Below, piece after piece: positions 10,519-21,640 of a stretch of DNA of 64,000 nucleotides (its first letter is position 1; the number at the start of each line of letters is the position of its first letter). Position numbers and translations under genes: made by a program. This DNA comes from Hyposmocoma kahamanoa (Eukaryota; Arthropoda; Insecta; Lepidoptera; Cosmopterigidae), in contig NW_020653333.1 of assembly GCF_003589595.1 (NCBI RefSeq), positions 2,813,391 to 2,877,390 on the forward strand. The letters run 5' to 3'. Below the pieces are notes generated by a model. It did not search any database, was not told the origin of the DNA, and worked only from the letters and a program-made list of their open reading frames with translations.

Positions 10519-10720
10519 CGGCACTACCTCTGCTCCCGTCACCCCGAGACATGAGTTGATAAGTCTCAAGTGCCTGTAATTTCACCAGCAGCCTTTTTAC
10601 CCTTCACAACCGGATCGCAGTAATACTCACATTACTGCTTTGCGGCAGAAATAGGTAAGATGGTAGTACTTATACTGTGGTACTTATTACGAATTATTTC
10701 ACAAGGCGATCTATTGCTGT
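10519..10720 (-). mobile_element. Family A copy A4, 5' two-thirds
   Basis: Runs from ggcactacctctgctcccgt to acaaggcgatctattgctgt with the hairpin region cagtaatactcacattactg. The 3' tail half is missing. Confidence 0.75.
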
Positions 10721-11029
10721 CAAAATTGGTTATTCGGAAAGGTCTCTATTACCTGCACAAGCAAGCCAAGCGGGTTAAAACAGAAAAAAATTGCACGCGA
10801 TCATCACATCGTTTTGACTGTACAATTTTAAAGTTTTGGATTAAGGTTGCTACTGGTGAAATTAAGTAATGATTTGTGTATTTTCTTAATTTTAATATTT
10901 TAATTTTTATACTTCTATATTTTAATTTTCTTTTGTTTGTCAAATTTTCAAAATTCATTGTAATCATACTAATATAGCTCTAAGATTTTCTTTTGTAACT
11001 AATGGGCAATGACCTGAAATATATGGTTT

Positions 11030-11452
11030 TTTTTTAGACATGAAAGACAGATGACTTCATTCCACCTGATGTAAAATAGAATCCAAACGTGAAGGCACCT
11101 AGTGCAGTGTTGATACAATCACTGCCCTAGCCACCTCCACCCTGCATGCCTAAAAGATGCCTCGTTTGAAGTACCCCATATCGTAAAACAGAGGGAATAC
11201 GTGCCCTGGAAGGGAGTTCCATTTCTCAACTGTGCGATAGAGGAAGGTTGGCAAACCAAACCTTTTAATTCGCGATGGAATCCGGCTAGTTGTTAAACGG
11301 TGACCGCGAAAGCCAGCACGCGTGCTTTGGAGCTGGAAAGGAGAGGGCGGGATAAGGTTGAACAGTTCTTCAGAGCACTCGATGTGGACAGGTTTATTAT
11401 TATTATTTAAACGAGACAAAAAGTTTGGGAACCTCTGATTTAGATGAGCCAA
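11030..11452 (-). pseudogene. Jockey-like LINE C-terminus and 3' UTR
   Basis: The minus strand (11150-11452) encodes the C-terminal domain that follows the reverse transcriptase in Jockey-type LINEs: TRAGFRGHRLTTSRIPSRIK, RFGLPTFLYRTVEKWNSLPG, then HVFPLFYDMGYFKRGIF. The W-N-S-L-P and YFKRGI signatures are characteristic. The plus-strand block 11030-11149 (aggcacctagtgcag ... cctccaccctgcatgcct) would be the 3' UTR. The 5' part including the catalytic domain is missing. Confidence 0.75.
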
Positions 11453-12204
11453 TAAAGAAAATAATCTAAAATCACCTCAATACTGGCCTTTGCGTTCTCA
11501 AATAACATTCGATAGTCCTTGAGTAATACTTCTTATGTCTGCAGATAATAAATAAACGTGACTTTGAGTCAGTCTGAGGAACCTATAAGCCGATTAATTT
11601 CGTAGATAAGTTCTGTAAATACGAGTTTAGACAAAAACAACAGTAATCAGTTACTTGTATCTATTTTTATGACATAAAGTAGTAACATTTTGTTTTGACC
11701 AGTAAATACAACATGCCACCGCATTATGTAATACTGTACTATGTATAAGTAATATACTTCTATTCTTGTTACACAACGTGTTTTTTTGTCTACATTTATG
11801 TGGGATAATAATAAATAAAGTCTGAAATTATTTAATTCTCCGTCCTGTGTCGTCGATCCCCAGCCAGAATATAAAACAGAACTAGTCGCGCTCGTCTTCT
11901 AGTCTATAATTTCAAATCATCCCTCTCTCTTACACACACTTTCCCTCTTACTCCCTCGGCAGGCCACGTTCACCCATCGTCTTAAACGTAATAAAGCATG
12001 CATTCAGATTTAGCAATCCCACATTTATCAATATACCTCACAATAAATATATTTTCTTTCTTCTCTATTGAATTTATAATCTGGGTATATATCCTCGTCT
12101 TCAAAATAAGAAAGTTCGTATCATAGTCAATTACGTGGTATTTATTCATATATTGGATCGTTAGGTATAGAGGCTGTGATCGACGCTCTGGATCTTACAG
12201 TGTT
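11453..12204. other. Unassigned AT-rich DNA
   Basis: No gene or repeat family recognised. It includes a CT-rich stretch (about 11915-11955) and several polyadenylation-like AATAAA motifs. Confidence 0.3.
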
Positions 12205-12790
12205 ATTTATTTATTTATTGAAACTTTATTGTACAATACACTGAAGTACAAATGGCGGACTTAATGCCATAAGGCATTCTCTACCAGTCAACCATTGGGC
12301 CAAACAGAAAAAAAAACACAATAGGTTGGTGCTACACTTAAACAAGAAGAAATAGAAATACTAGAAAACTAATCGATAATTTGTATGGTATAAATAAATA
12401 ACATACAATAAACATACTTATTATACATACATAATAAACTTACATATATATATTATAATAATAAATAATATGATATATGTACCCAAAGCAACATTAAACA
12501 GTGTCTTAATTTTGACTATTGTCAAACAGATGCTTGCGCAACATGCGCTTGAAAGATAATTTGGTCTGAGCTTGTCTTATATGGAGCGGGAGCGCGTTCC
12601 AAAGACGAATTGCATGAAGGGTAAAAGAATTAGACAAAAAATCAGTGCGATGAGAAGGAATGGAAAGCTTAAGGCTACGGGAAGATCGAAATTCGCAACC
12701 CGGCCGAGCGTTTTGAAATTGAAATGAACATTTAAGATGTTATGGAGATGTTTGAACCAGTTAAGATTCAGAGCGGTCCCTTTTCATTGT
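12205..12790 (-). pseudogene. LINE 3' UTR with C-terminal ORF remnant
   Basis: The left end is a TTATTTATTTATTG tail followed by aaactttattgtacaat and tggcggacttaatgcc, a layout seen in LINE 3' UTRs of moths and butterflies (established knowledge, recalled). On the minus strand near 12515-12610 the frame reads LWNALPLHIRQAQTK, then FKRMLRKHLFDNSQ, the usual LINE C-terminus. The remainder of the ORF is scrambled. Confidence 0.6.
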
Positions 12791-13420
12791 AATAGTTAGA
12801 TAATGGCTAAGTCTGGTGAATTGTATTATTACTTTTTTGTGACGAAGCCTGTTGCTGATTTGTATATGTTTGTTCCTTACGAAGCTTCATTGCGGATTGA
12901 CAAATGTAATTAATTTAGTTTTTGAATTAACACATTTGATTCATGTATTAATTAAAAAAATAACCCTATATAATTTGTTACATGTTGTTTGTGTAATTTT
13001 TATGACTTTCATGTATTAAAAGCACTTTTGACGGATCACACGTCGCTTTATTAGGGTAAGAATTCCACCCATTTTAGCTTTCCTCTAAATATGTCAAATT
13101 TATGCATCCAAAAATAATTTTATAAAAATGCATAAATCTCCAGGACTAGAGCGTTCGGTGCCTGGAACGGACTCATGAGACGTCTCCTCACTCCCCCTAT
13201 CCAAAGGGAGAGGGGGGCGGCGATAATTAATATTCGAGGTTCCGCGTTTCTTTGAAAACCTTCAACCAACTTAAAAAAGATTCGTTAAATCGCTTGTACG
13301 TTGATGGAGAGCTCCAAGACAAAATTGTTCTAAAGAGAATCGACATAAAGAACGTTGATTTGTACCTACGTAGACATGTTACAATTATTATTTGTTCTTG
13401 ATATTTAAACCGGCAAACAG
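12791..13420. other. Unassigned DNA
   Basis: AT-rich, with a short GC-rich stretch ccctatccaaagggagaggg near 13195-13220. Nothing coding is recognised. Confidence 0.3.
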
Positions 13421-13692
13421 TTTTTTTTATGACACCAAGTGACTCGCCTGTCCATTGCAGTTGCAGTGGTATACAGAGCTTTAAATCGCAAAGATCTGAC
13501 GGGTACTGCCACTGCGCCCGTCACGCTGAAACATAAGTTGACTAGTCCCATGTGCGTATAATTTTACTAGCACCCCTACCCTTCAAAACCGGAGCGCAGT
13601 AATGATCACATTACTGCTTGGTGGCGGAAATAGATAAGGTGGCAGTATTGCCCTAAAAGAACTCTTTTACGAAGGGCTATACTACTACTACT
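13421..13692 (-). mobile_element. Family A copy A5
   Basis: Spans both termini: ttttttttatgacaccaagtg on the left and gggctatactactactactag on the right, with the internal tcgcaaagatctgacgggta and cagtaatgatcacattactg segments. A short deletion removes part of the gacgggacgaacaagtcg 3' block. Confidence 0.8.
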
Positions 13693-13779
13693 AGTCGTTG
13701 TCGCACACAAGAACAAATAAGTAAAGACAACAGATGGCCTTATTATAAGATAGCAATATCTTCCGGGCAACAGGTATTC

Positions 13780-14030
13780 CTTGACCGTTCCTCAACTAAT
13801 ACGCATGAAATTTGAAATGACATTAAAAATTCAATACGATCTGTGACCTTAGATAGTTGAGGTCACCATTTGAAACCTTCTATGTTACAGAAATGTAAAA
13901 ATCTACGAAATGTATACTGCCTATATCTACCAAAGACGTCCTAATACAAAAACTAGCAGAAATCGAAATTAACTTGTGTTATTCTCCAATAGAAGGGTCG
14001 TCATTACTCCTCTCTTCAAAGTCGGTTAAT
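13780..14030 (+). repeat. Diverged repeat related to family C
   Basis: Contains tacgcatgaaatttgaaatg, gatctgtgaccttagatag and gaggtcaccatttg, matching the order of similar blocks at 46236-46360. It ends ctcttcaaagtcggttaata, the family C right end. Probably an old copy or subfamily. Confidence 0.4.
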
Positions 14031-14172
14031 AAATAGAACAAACGAGATAACCTATGTCTCAAATTAAGCAAAGGTTGTAGCCTTAATACGATTTATCTGT
14101 CTAGATAAATCGAAATGCTGTATCACTTAGGACTAATCAATTAATTTTTTTCGTGGTAAAATTCGGCAGAAT

Positions 14173-14336
14173 GTTTTTTATGATACTAAATGACGGGACG
14201 AACAAGTCGAGCGCCTGGTGGTAAGCGACACGCCTGTCCATAGCAGTAGCAGTGCCACTCAGAGCTTTAAATTGCAAAGGTTTGAGGAGCACAGCCACTA
14301 CGCCCTTCACTTTGGGACTTAAGTAGACGAGTCAAC
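14173..14336 (-). mobile_element. Family A copy A6, 3' half
   Basis: Contains the full 3' block (ttttttatgatactaaatga, gggacgaacaagtcg, ggtggtaagcgacacgcc) and breaks off after gggacttaagtagacgag. The hairpin and 5' third are absent. Confidence 0.75.
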
Positions 14337-14378
14337 TAAACATATTTCAAAAATCTTTCTAAGTATGTATTAACAATT

Positions 14379-14690
14379 ATAACAAACTAGTGGAGTAATT
14401 TCACATAAAAATAAATGAATATCAATTCAATAAAAATTTAAATACAATGAATAGAGACATCTCTAGCCAGAGCTTGGTAGCTGTAAAGGTATCTAACTGG
14501 GTGACGAAATATCATAGATTTCTCATAGATGGCGCTACGGCTACAAAGTCGTTGAAAAACCAAATACAAAGATACGACCCAAGCACATAGAAATAATCGT
14601 GAGGTCCGGTATGCTAGAAGACGTCGGTTCGAATCCGACCGGATCGAAGGAATTTTTTCTGAGTGTCAATCTTTGTATTAATAACTATAA
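14379..14690 (+). mobile_element. tRNA-like SINE (family B), opposite orientation to 7190
   Basis: Holds atagatggcgctacggctac, aaagtcgttgaaaaaccaaa, then gaagacGTCGGTTCGAATCC with an intact B-box-like core, CGACCGGATCGAAGGAATTT, and an end ctttgtattaataactataa. The A-box region is degraded (gtccggtatgctag). No full cloverleaf can be drawn, so I call it a SINE. Confidence 0.6.
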
Positions 14691-15070
14691 CAAATTAATA
14701 GAAATTAATCCACGCGCAAAGAGAAACCCAGACAGACTTGTTGAAAATGTATCTAATACTACACTATAATTAAAAAGTTCATATTACATGTGCATGGAAA
14801 TTTATAATAACTACCAATTGATATAAAATATTTGACATTTAAAAGCATAACAACTGAACTGAATAAATACCTTAAACTATGGAAACAAATTTTTCTATCC
14901 TCTTAGATAAATACCTAATTATAAAGGGATATTATAGTGTAAATGACTACTTAGAAGATCCAATTTTGCATGCTTTTGTACAATGGCTGAATACATGAAC
15001 TCAAATGTAATAACTACCATCCTGTAATAACTTATTCAATGCAAATAAACCTCATTTTAATTTAATTTCA

Positions 15071-15207
15071 TATCAGTCTCATGCGCCTGTAATATCTTAC
15101 CCTTGAAAACCGAAACACAGTACTGCTCATATTCCTGGCGGCAGAAATAGGTAAGGTGGCAGTACTTCCCAGAACGAACTCTTCACAAGGACCTCTACTG
15201 CTACTAA
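15071..15207 (-). mobile_element. Family A copy A7, 5' half
   Basis: Covers atgcgcctgtaatatctta through ggcggcagaaataggtaagg to acctctactgctactaa. The 3' half is missing, and the caccagcacc segment is deleted. Confidence 0.75.
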
Positions 15208-15510
15208 AGAGAATAAATCGTAGTACAGTATCAGGACATACAGGAGTATACAGGACTATCAAGTCTGATTGTTACTTTCAATCATTGTAATTATAATCCC
15301 TCCACTTTTCAAACTCGGTTAACAAACAGGGTAAACAAGCGAAGTACATCTCAAAGCAACTTATGAGCCAATACTGCCCATCACTGTTTATTAGATCGTG
15401 ATAATTGTCGATTCAAAGGATGCTACGCAACGCATCCAGTTCTCGCATTTCACGTCTTTTTCCACTCATTAAGTAACCTACGTTCGTTGGTGCAACGTAT
15501 TAGTGTTGCA

Positions 15511-16052
15511 CAACTATCGATAATTTTGATTATCGGTGTCGATAAGGCGGAGTTATTGTCAGTTGACTTTGAAAAGTTTTTTTAGTTTATTTTTGTAAAC
15601 TTTTTTACTTGTGAATAAGACAATAGAAAAATTTGGCTACCACAGCTTTTTGTTATTATCTGGATGACAAAAAATGAACTGGAGTGATTAGTTTAGCTCT
15701 TTCAGCCTGTTTCAACCAATGACATTATGTAAATAATAATTGTGAACAAATATTTATTTGCAAAGAGATTCTAAGGTTTCTTACTAATTATTTTCAAGAG
15801 AATCATTGTTAAGAATGAGTGGCAGTTGGAAATGGAAACTATTTTTCGGATCTAAAATCACGTATATTTTTTTGCAAGTCCGTCGTGATGGGATCTAACA
15901 GCCTGAAGTTTGTTTTAAAAAAAAATACGTCCTTTCCTTTAAAATAAAAGTATTTTGAAATTTAAAGTATAATGTTATTTTCGAGATTGTGACCTCGAAA
16001 ATGACATTATATACTCTGTGGAGTATCGATAGTGTAAATGTGCAACGCTGCG
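15511..16052. mobile_element. Candidate DNA element with imperfect inverted ends
   Basis: The left agtgttgcacaactatcgat and right atcgatagtgtaaatgtgca are imperfect inverted repeats about 540 bp apart. No clear target duplication is visible and no coding remnant is present. Small ORFs inside have no domain. The call rests only on the inverted ends. Confidence 0.4.
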
Positions 16053-16385
16053 AGTATCCTAGTTTTTATCTGCATGAAGAATTAGCGATACGAAACCGGA
16101 TTCAGTGGTACTGAAGAATTCTGTAACGCTAGCTGGCGGGTATGCTGACCTAGTTTTGTTTGGAACTAGTTTTCTCTCGCACTTATATTTTCGTTGCACG
16201 GCAATTTTAATATTTAGGTTTAATTTTAACCCTTTCACGGAAAGTACTTAAGTAGTATCGCACACAAAAATGTCACTATGTTTCTTTGTGTCATACTGAT
16301 TATATTGATTAGATGTTAAATCCTCAATGTAAACCATTGAAATTTGTCAGTACGTTGTTGATACTTCTCTATGGAAATGCAGTGG

Positions 16386-16492
16386 CGGCCTTGCCTGATG
16401 GTAAGCAACACGTCTGTCCATAACAGTTGCCGTGCCACTCAGAGCTTTAAATCACAAAAATCTGAGGTGCACTGCCACTACGCCTGTCATTC
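16386..16492 (-). mobile_element. Family A copy A8, internal fragment
   Basis: Contains ctgatggtaagcaacacgtc, cataacagttgccgtgccac and actgccactacgcctgtca. Both ends are missing. It lies head-to-head with copy A9, about 240 bp away in the opposite orientation. Confidence 0.7.
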
Positions 16493-16733
16493 TTTTAGAT
16501 GTACCCTTTTAGGTTTCCCTTTTAAATGTATTTTTTTATCTTTTAATGGAAATATCTCTCTACCTACTGATTACCAGAGGCTTTACCGAGACGAAGCTAT
16601 ACGTTGACCACATTTTTATAATAGTTACACGTTTCTTTTTTTTAAAATGTAGGAGTTTTACGAGCAGAGGAGCTGCCTGTGCGTTATTAGCCTTTAAAAC
16701 CGCTCTCCTTAAACATTGCGTAGCGTATGTTGT

Positions 16734-16935
16734 GAATGAGTCCGTCCAGGGAAGTACTGCCTTAACTATTTCTGCCGCCAAACAGTAATGGGTGCTGGTT
16801 TAAACTTATGTCTCAGAGTGACGGGCGCAGTGGCAGTGACCTTAAAATCTTTGCAATTTAAAGCTCTGAGTAGCACTGCAACAGTTATGAATAGGCGTAT
16901 CGCTTACCACCAGGTGCATGACTAGTTAAAAAAAA
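16734..16935 (+). mobile_element. Family A copy A9, internally deleted
   Basis: Runs tgagtccgtccagggaagta to gtgcatgactagttaaaaaa, with a deletion of the second half of the hairpin and following segment (cagtaatgggtgctggttta). Confidence 0.75.
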
Positions 16936-17099
16936 CAAACGTGGCTTTATTAGAATATACCTAGCATACAAAATCATTACAACTTTTTTTTAAATGACTC
17001 AAAAGTTTGCTTAACAGTTTTTTAATGCAATTACTCACAGTAGCATGATTAGAAACAAGCTGAGAAGTGCGATGGTAGCCGAGTAGAACGATGGTAGCT

Positions 17100-17172
17100 A
17101 CTTGGCGGAAGAAATAATAAGGTGGCAGTACTTCTCTGGACGAACTCTTTCACAAGGAGCTCTATTGCTACA
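17100..17172 (-). mobile_element. Family A copy A10, 5' end only
   Basis: cttggcggaagaaataataa, cagtacttctctggacgaac and caaggagctctattgctac are the 5' 70 bp of the family. Confidence 0.65.
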
Positions 17173-17189
17173 AAAAATATACTGTCGAA

Positions 17190-17226
17190 CTATGAACCTC
17201 CTCCTTTTTTGAAGTCGGTTAAAACA
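17190..17226 (+). repeat. Family C right end fragment
   Basis: atgaacctcctccttttttg followed by aagtcggttaaaa is the terminal portion of family C, directly after family A copy A10. Confidence 0.5.
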
Positions 17227-17868
17227 TCAATACAGTAACATTTTAATACATCACACTACAGCAAAGCACCAAACCACTCCGCTACCGTTTACTCAAATAC
17301 ATAAAGCATGTAATACATCTCCAGTCTACCTACACACATCTACCACATAGCAACGATATTTGTACAAACAAAAATAATCTCAAACACCATCGAATAAGGT
17401 CGAAAGACTAAGATGAATCTCGCGAGCGACAAGGACGCAAGAGATTAGAAGCCATTTCGTCTGAAGTATTGATCGTAGCCCCCTTTAACTCCCCCTGGAC
17501 TAGGGAGGCTAGAGGAGGGACTGGAGGGGGGCAAAAGGAGGTGGTTGAAGCCATTTCGTTAATCTCGTGCTATGTCTGCTGAGGGTGGGTTTTAAATAGG
17601 TTTTCTGTGAAAAGCTGCGGCGTCGTTAAGTGGTAGATAGATGTTTTTAGTGTGTGTTGGATAATGATTTATTGCAAGGCTCTGAATAATGTTTTTCTGG
17701 GAAAATGAACGTGGAAATAATAGGCATTCTACCCTTGGTATAATAAAACCACATAGGATGATACGTCAAACGTGCTTTGCTTAAAAAAAACAAATTATGA
17801 CTATGAGATTTATAATAATAAGTCTCCTATTTAACCATAAAAGAGTCATCAACTAGGTACATATATAT
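17227..17868. other. Unassigned DNA
   Basis: No gene. A purine-rich and CT-rich stretch (about 17480-17550: taactccccctggac ... ggaggggggcaaaagg) stands out from the AT-rich context, but no feature is assigned. Confidence 0.3.
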
Positions 17869-18156
17869 AGTAACAGTAGAGTTACTCGTGAAAGAGGTCG
17901 TCCAGAGCAGTACTGCCACCTTACCTACTTCTGCCGCCAAGCAGTAACATAGGCATTACTGCGTTCCGATTTTGGGTGCTGGTGAAATTACAGGCACATG
18001 GGTCTTTTCAACTTATGTCTTAAGGAGACGGGCGCAGTGGCAGTGCCCCTAAGATCTTTGCGATTTAAAGCTCTGAGTGGCACTGCAACTGTTATGAATA
18101 GACGTGTCGCTTACCACCAGGCGCACGACTTGTCCCGTCACTTGGTATTATAAAAA
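17869..18156 (+). mobile_element. Family A copy A11, near full length
   Basis: Begins agtaacagtagagttactcg, contains cagtaacataggcattactg (weakened hairpin), and ends cacttggtattataaaaag. The ggttttgaagggtaagg segment is shortened. Confidence 0.85.
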
Positions 18157-18159
18157 GAA

Positions 18160-18420
18160 GTCGTCAGGCGACCTTCGCTTGCCCGCAGAAGGCGCCAAGC
18201 TATTCGGTGTAAATAGTGTACTTTACATTTAAAATCGACCGAAGCGACTGGCTGCGTCGCCTTCTGCAAAGCGAAGTAGTTTGCCGAAGGCGGCAGAAAA
18301 CTCGGTGTAAACGGCGAATCGACGCGCCTGTGCAGCGCGTCTACAAGCGTCGAAATTGAAGACTTCTGTCGCTACACAAAAACTAGTTTCACAAAAATTT
18401 CTCATTAGTAACACCGTGAA
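18160..18420. repeat. GC-richer block with internal direct repeats
   Basis: Two related units, gaaggcgccaagctattcgg + tgtaaatagtg and gaaggcggcagaaaactcgg + tgtaaacggcg, lie about 105 bp apart. The block is visibly richer in CG dinucleotides than its surroundings. It is probably part of a dispersed repeat. The 61-codon minus ORF across it is not supported. Confidence 0.4.
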
Positions 18421-18501
18421 TCATTATTTCGGATGGTGGTACTACTGGGAACAAATGTTTCACTAGTACCACAGTAGTACTTGTCGGTGGTACTAGTGCG
18501 A

Positions 18502-18702
18502 AGGGATCTGAGGAGCACTGCCGCTGCGCCCTCCACCCTGAGGCATAAGTTGAGGAGACTCGTGTATCTGAAATTCACCAGCGCTCTTGAGCTTCAACAC
18601 CGGAACGCATTTATGCTCACATTACTGCTTAACTGCGTAAAATAAATATGGTGGCAGTACTTTTTTGATGAACTCTTTCACAAGGAGTTCTACTGCAACT
18701 AA
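18502..18702 (-). mobile_element. Family A copy A12, 5' two-thirds
   Basis: Runs ggatctgaggagcactgccg to ttcacaaggagttctactgc. The hairpin region is degraded (catttatgctcacattactg). Confidence 0.75.
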
Positions 18703-19589
18703 AATAGACTGTTATTACAATGGTGTATTTTCTCAAAATCGACGAAAAATCAATTACTCGTTTCCCGTGATAGATTAATTAAAATGTATATACAGGTTAT
18801 AGTTTATTCCAAACAAATTTCTACTTCCTAAATATATTCAAAAATAAAAGAGAAAAAAATATTTAATGGTTTTGAATAACGACTATTTTGGCCAGAACTA
18901 GCTCACATAAAGTATGTCTCTTTTTGGCTTAAGTAGATATCTATTAGTTGTTTCTTACAATATTCTGAAGACGGTTCCATTTCGTCGGGGTTAATACAAT
19001 TATGCGTAGGTAACTATCATTGGGTAATGTCGTATATGTGACATACATATGCCAATTTGAGTTTTGCATGCCAATGCATGTACTTATATGGTTGAGACCG
19101 CATTCTTAACGCCACTTGCGACTGACCAATAGAACGCCAGAAATCGGTTAATAATAATTCCGCGTATCTGTCGTCAGTTGCAGAGACGAACAGTGGATTA
19201 AAGCCCAATCTGTCCGCCCGGGTTTTAATCCGTTTCTGCCCAAAAATCGTGGACGGAAGCCACTGCCGCGATTGTACAAGCGTCTTATTTGTAGCCCTAG
19301 CTCTTAAATAAGAATTTTTGCGTTGTGAAATTACATTCGTTTAATGCGATAGCGTATGTCATGTAATCATGAAGATTAAATTCTTCACAAATATAAATTA
19401 ATCTGTTTTCTTTTATTTTTTCCCTCGCAACATGTTCGTGATCGCAATGGGATCGGTTCCAATCGATCATTAGATCATTATCTACATGTATATCTGACAC
19501 TTGTATCTTTATCTCTGGTACTTAGTAAGTTTGAGTGATATTCACGCACGTATATCCTTTCAATTGAAAAATAATAAGTAATAATGCTT
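18703..19589. other. Unassigned DNA
   Basis: No gene recognised. The short minus ORFs at 19017-19208 and 19297-19500 show no domain. The segment 19215-19310 (tctgtccgcccgggttttaa) is compositionally different but not identified. Confidence 0.3.
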
Positions 19590-19868
19590 CAGTCAACCAC
19601 ACCAATCCCCTGGTCCCAAAATAGGGTTTTCTTTACCGAGAAATAAGCCTTGAAATCCTCGTAGAAGCTTCCTGTCACCTCCTTGGCCGAGTTAGTGAAT
19701 GCTTCTTTCACTTTCTCGTTTCTTGTGAAAAGTTCACCGGGTCATCCATCCTTTATTTCGGTGAACAGATGAAAGTGAAGGATTAGAACATCCCAACCGA
19801 ACTGATCCAAAAGTTCCGTATGGAAAGAGTGACGTGAGGCCGTGCGTTGTCGTGGAGAAGGTCAACAT
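19590..19868 (-). pseudogene. mariner transposase relic, C-terminal part
   Basis: The minus strand reads VDLLHDNARPHVTLS at 19858-19820. HDNARPH is the motif holding the second catalytic Asp of mariner (D,D34D) transposases. It continues as GWDVLI, FHLFTEIKDGW, then a frame with EAFTNSAKEVTGSFYEDFKA toward 19600. The HPPYSPDLAPSD-type segment that carries the third Asp is missing between GWDVLI and FHLF, and frames shift. The N-terminal half is cut off by the SINE beginning at 19869. The element is inactive. Confidence 0.7.
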
Positions 19869-20045
19869 TAATAATAATAATAATAATATAACGCACACAC
19901 TCAACATAGCCCCGCACTAGGGAAACCCTGTGACTCTGTGACGCGAGTGCCATGGACACACACATAGACAACCACAAATTATACCCAAACTCACGAGAGA
20001 AATAAATGTAGGCCATACAAATATTTCTCCCGGCCCGTGAATCGA
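19869..20045 (-). mobile_element. SINE family E copy with (TTA)n 3' end
   Basis: The plus strand begins attaataataataataataa, followed by acgcacacactcaacatagc and cccgcactagggaaaccctg. On the minus strand this is the body seen at 30705-30895 and 2790-2945, and a TTCGATTCACGGGCCGGGAG stretch near 20025-20044 is the B-box end of a tRNA-like head. It is sandwiched between the mariner relic and a LINE. Confidence 0.65.
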
Positions 20046-21000
20046 AACTACTAAATACTGGATATATCACAAAAAGTCGGAGTCAGCTCAAAGGGACTCC
20101 GTTTAGTGGAGAATAGACACGCCTGCGTTTTGGTACCATTAAATTTGACAAGTTTGGCATCGCCCCAATCGGAGACTGCCTTGAGCGTCAAATCTAAACG
20201 GCTAACCATGGACTCTCGACAAGACTGGATTTCCTCTCCACTGACCTTTGCATTCGTCAAGTACCTATCTACAGCTGTGCTGTCATCAGCATACGCAAAG
20301 GTACCTGGAATTAACATATCATTGATATGCAGCAGAAAGAGAGTTGCAAACAGTACGGAAGCTGAGGAACTCATGGATTTGCTACCTGCTGAATAAGAGG
20401 CAAACTTGGCCCCTATGCGGCGCACGTGGTCGAACTTGGCCCTACGTAACACGCTTATGCATTTCTTGGCGGCTTTATTAAAGGCTTTCTTCAGATTCCG
20501 AGTACTCGGAGCTTTGCGCAGTCGAATTCAAATTCAAAATAATCTTTATTTCATAGGTAAGCATTATTACACTTGAAATCGTCACAATCCCCAAACGCAA
20601 GTACTCCATACCCAAACGCAAGACCTCGACTACACCATCAGCACAGCTCGATGAGTCTCCTGAAGAAAAGCAAACCTGCCAAAGATATGACGCTAAGAAA
20701 TGGCGCATTTCATCCCAATTTGCTAACCTGTTTCACCACACCCGTCTTATACCACTAAGGCCCTGATCGGGTGGAGAGTATACGGATACAGTTTTCACCA
20801 GACAATGGTCGGAAGTACCCAGTGGGGCACCCACAACCACAGAGTATCGGTCCGGATACTGATCCGGACAACAACTGACAACTGTGTCAGCAGAAGGTCC
20901 AAGCAATTAGCCGTATAAGATTCAACATCTGGTATCCTAGTGGCAACACTTACAAGCTGGGAGAGGCTTAGCGTTGGTGGTGACTAGCCACGGCCGAAGC
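20046..21000 (-). pseudogene. Jockey-type LINE: endonuclease tail, linker and RT fragment with internal deletion
   Basis: Read on the minus strand from about 20990, it encodes the end of an apurinic-type endonuclease (ESYTANCLDLLLT, then a frameshift, then VVVGAPLGTSDHCLV with the S-D-H catalytic triplet). A linker follows (WWNRLANWDEMRHFLASYLW; DSSSCADGVVEVL), then RRAKFDHVRRIGAKFASYSA. A deletion removes the RT fingers and part of the palm. The frame resumes at LHINDML and reaches TFAYADDSTAVDRYL, the RT catalytic YADD box, then LKAVSDWGDAKLVKFN. A LINE-type 3' tail sits inside at 20524-20590. This is a dead copy. Confidence 0.8.
20524..20590 (-). mobile_element. Short LINE 3' tail inserted into the LINE at 20046-21000
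   Basis: gaattcaaattcaaaataat and ctttatttcataggtaagca then cacttgaaatcgtc is the reverse complement of a LINE 3' end (polyadenylation-like AATAAAG plus GAATTTG tail). It breaks the EN-RT linker between the reading GVVEVL-GMEYL and the RRAKF reading. It is either an extremely 5'-truncated insertion or a recombination product. Confidence 0.5.
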
Positions 21001-21245
21001 CTACTACCACTAGTTGTTGCTCTTTAGCACCACACAGGTGACCGTGTGGCCTGCGGCCCTTCACCTCTCTTTCTATTCAGAAGGATCCCCTATATCGTAC
21101 AATATTAAGTACCAGGTTGGGAAAAAACACCTAGCGACCTTCAGATCAAAACGGAACTTATTTTCTGGATGACTGATGATGATGATTCTTGATTTGGTGA
21201 TGATTAGTCTTGACCACTAACCTAACTCTAAAGCAAAAATAGGAT

Positions 21246-21640
21246 CTACGATAGAACGAGCCCACCCAGAAGAAGCCTATTCAATCGCACCTTCAAGATA
21301 CTCGGCTTGTGTGTGCTCGTAAATACAGTCGCAGGCAGAAAATTCCATTCCTGGGCCGTGGGCATAATAAAACATGACGAGCACAAAACAAGAGCTTTGC
21401 ACCTGAAGGGAATATCAACCAAGTAAGGATGATATCCCGCCGTACGTCCGGATGTCCAAAGGTAAAAGGTGGCGAGGCATGAACTGATAGAGCTCATGGG
21501 CACACTCACCGAACTATATTCTGTAGAAAAGCGGCAGTGACTGCAATACTCCATGTAAGATCGGACTTGTGCTTTGTAGACTAGCATTGTCGGTCTGGTA
21601 AGTAGTGTGAGTACCAGAGAACACCCAGACGGAACCAATT
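21246..21640 (-). pseudogene. Jockey-type LINE C-terminal fragment
   Basis: The minus strand reads VYKAQVRSYMEYCSH, typical of the post-RT region, then after frame disruption GYHPYLVDIPFRCKALVL and AQEWNFLPATVF, ending LKVRLNRLLLGG. The (R/Q)EWN-LPA-VF and RLNRLLLG signatures match Jockey C-termini. Because it lies upstream of the endonuclease piece on the same strand, it belongs to a separate insertion. Confidence 0.7.
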
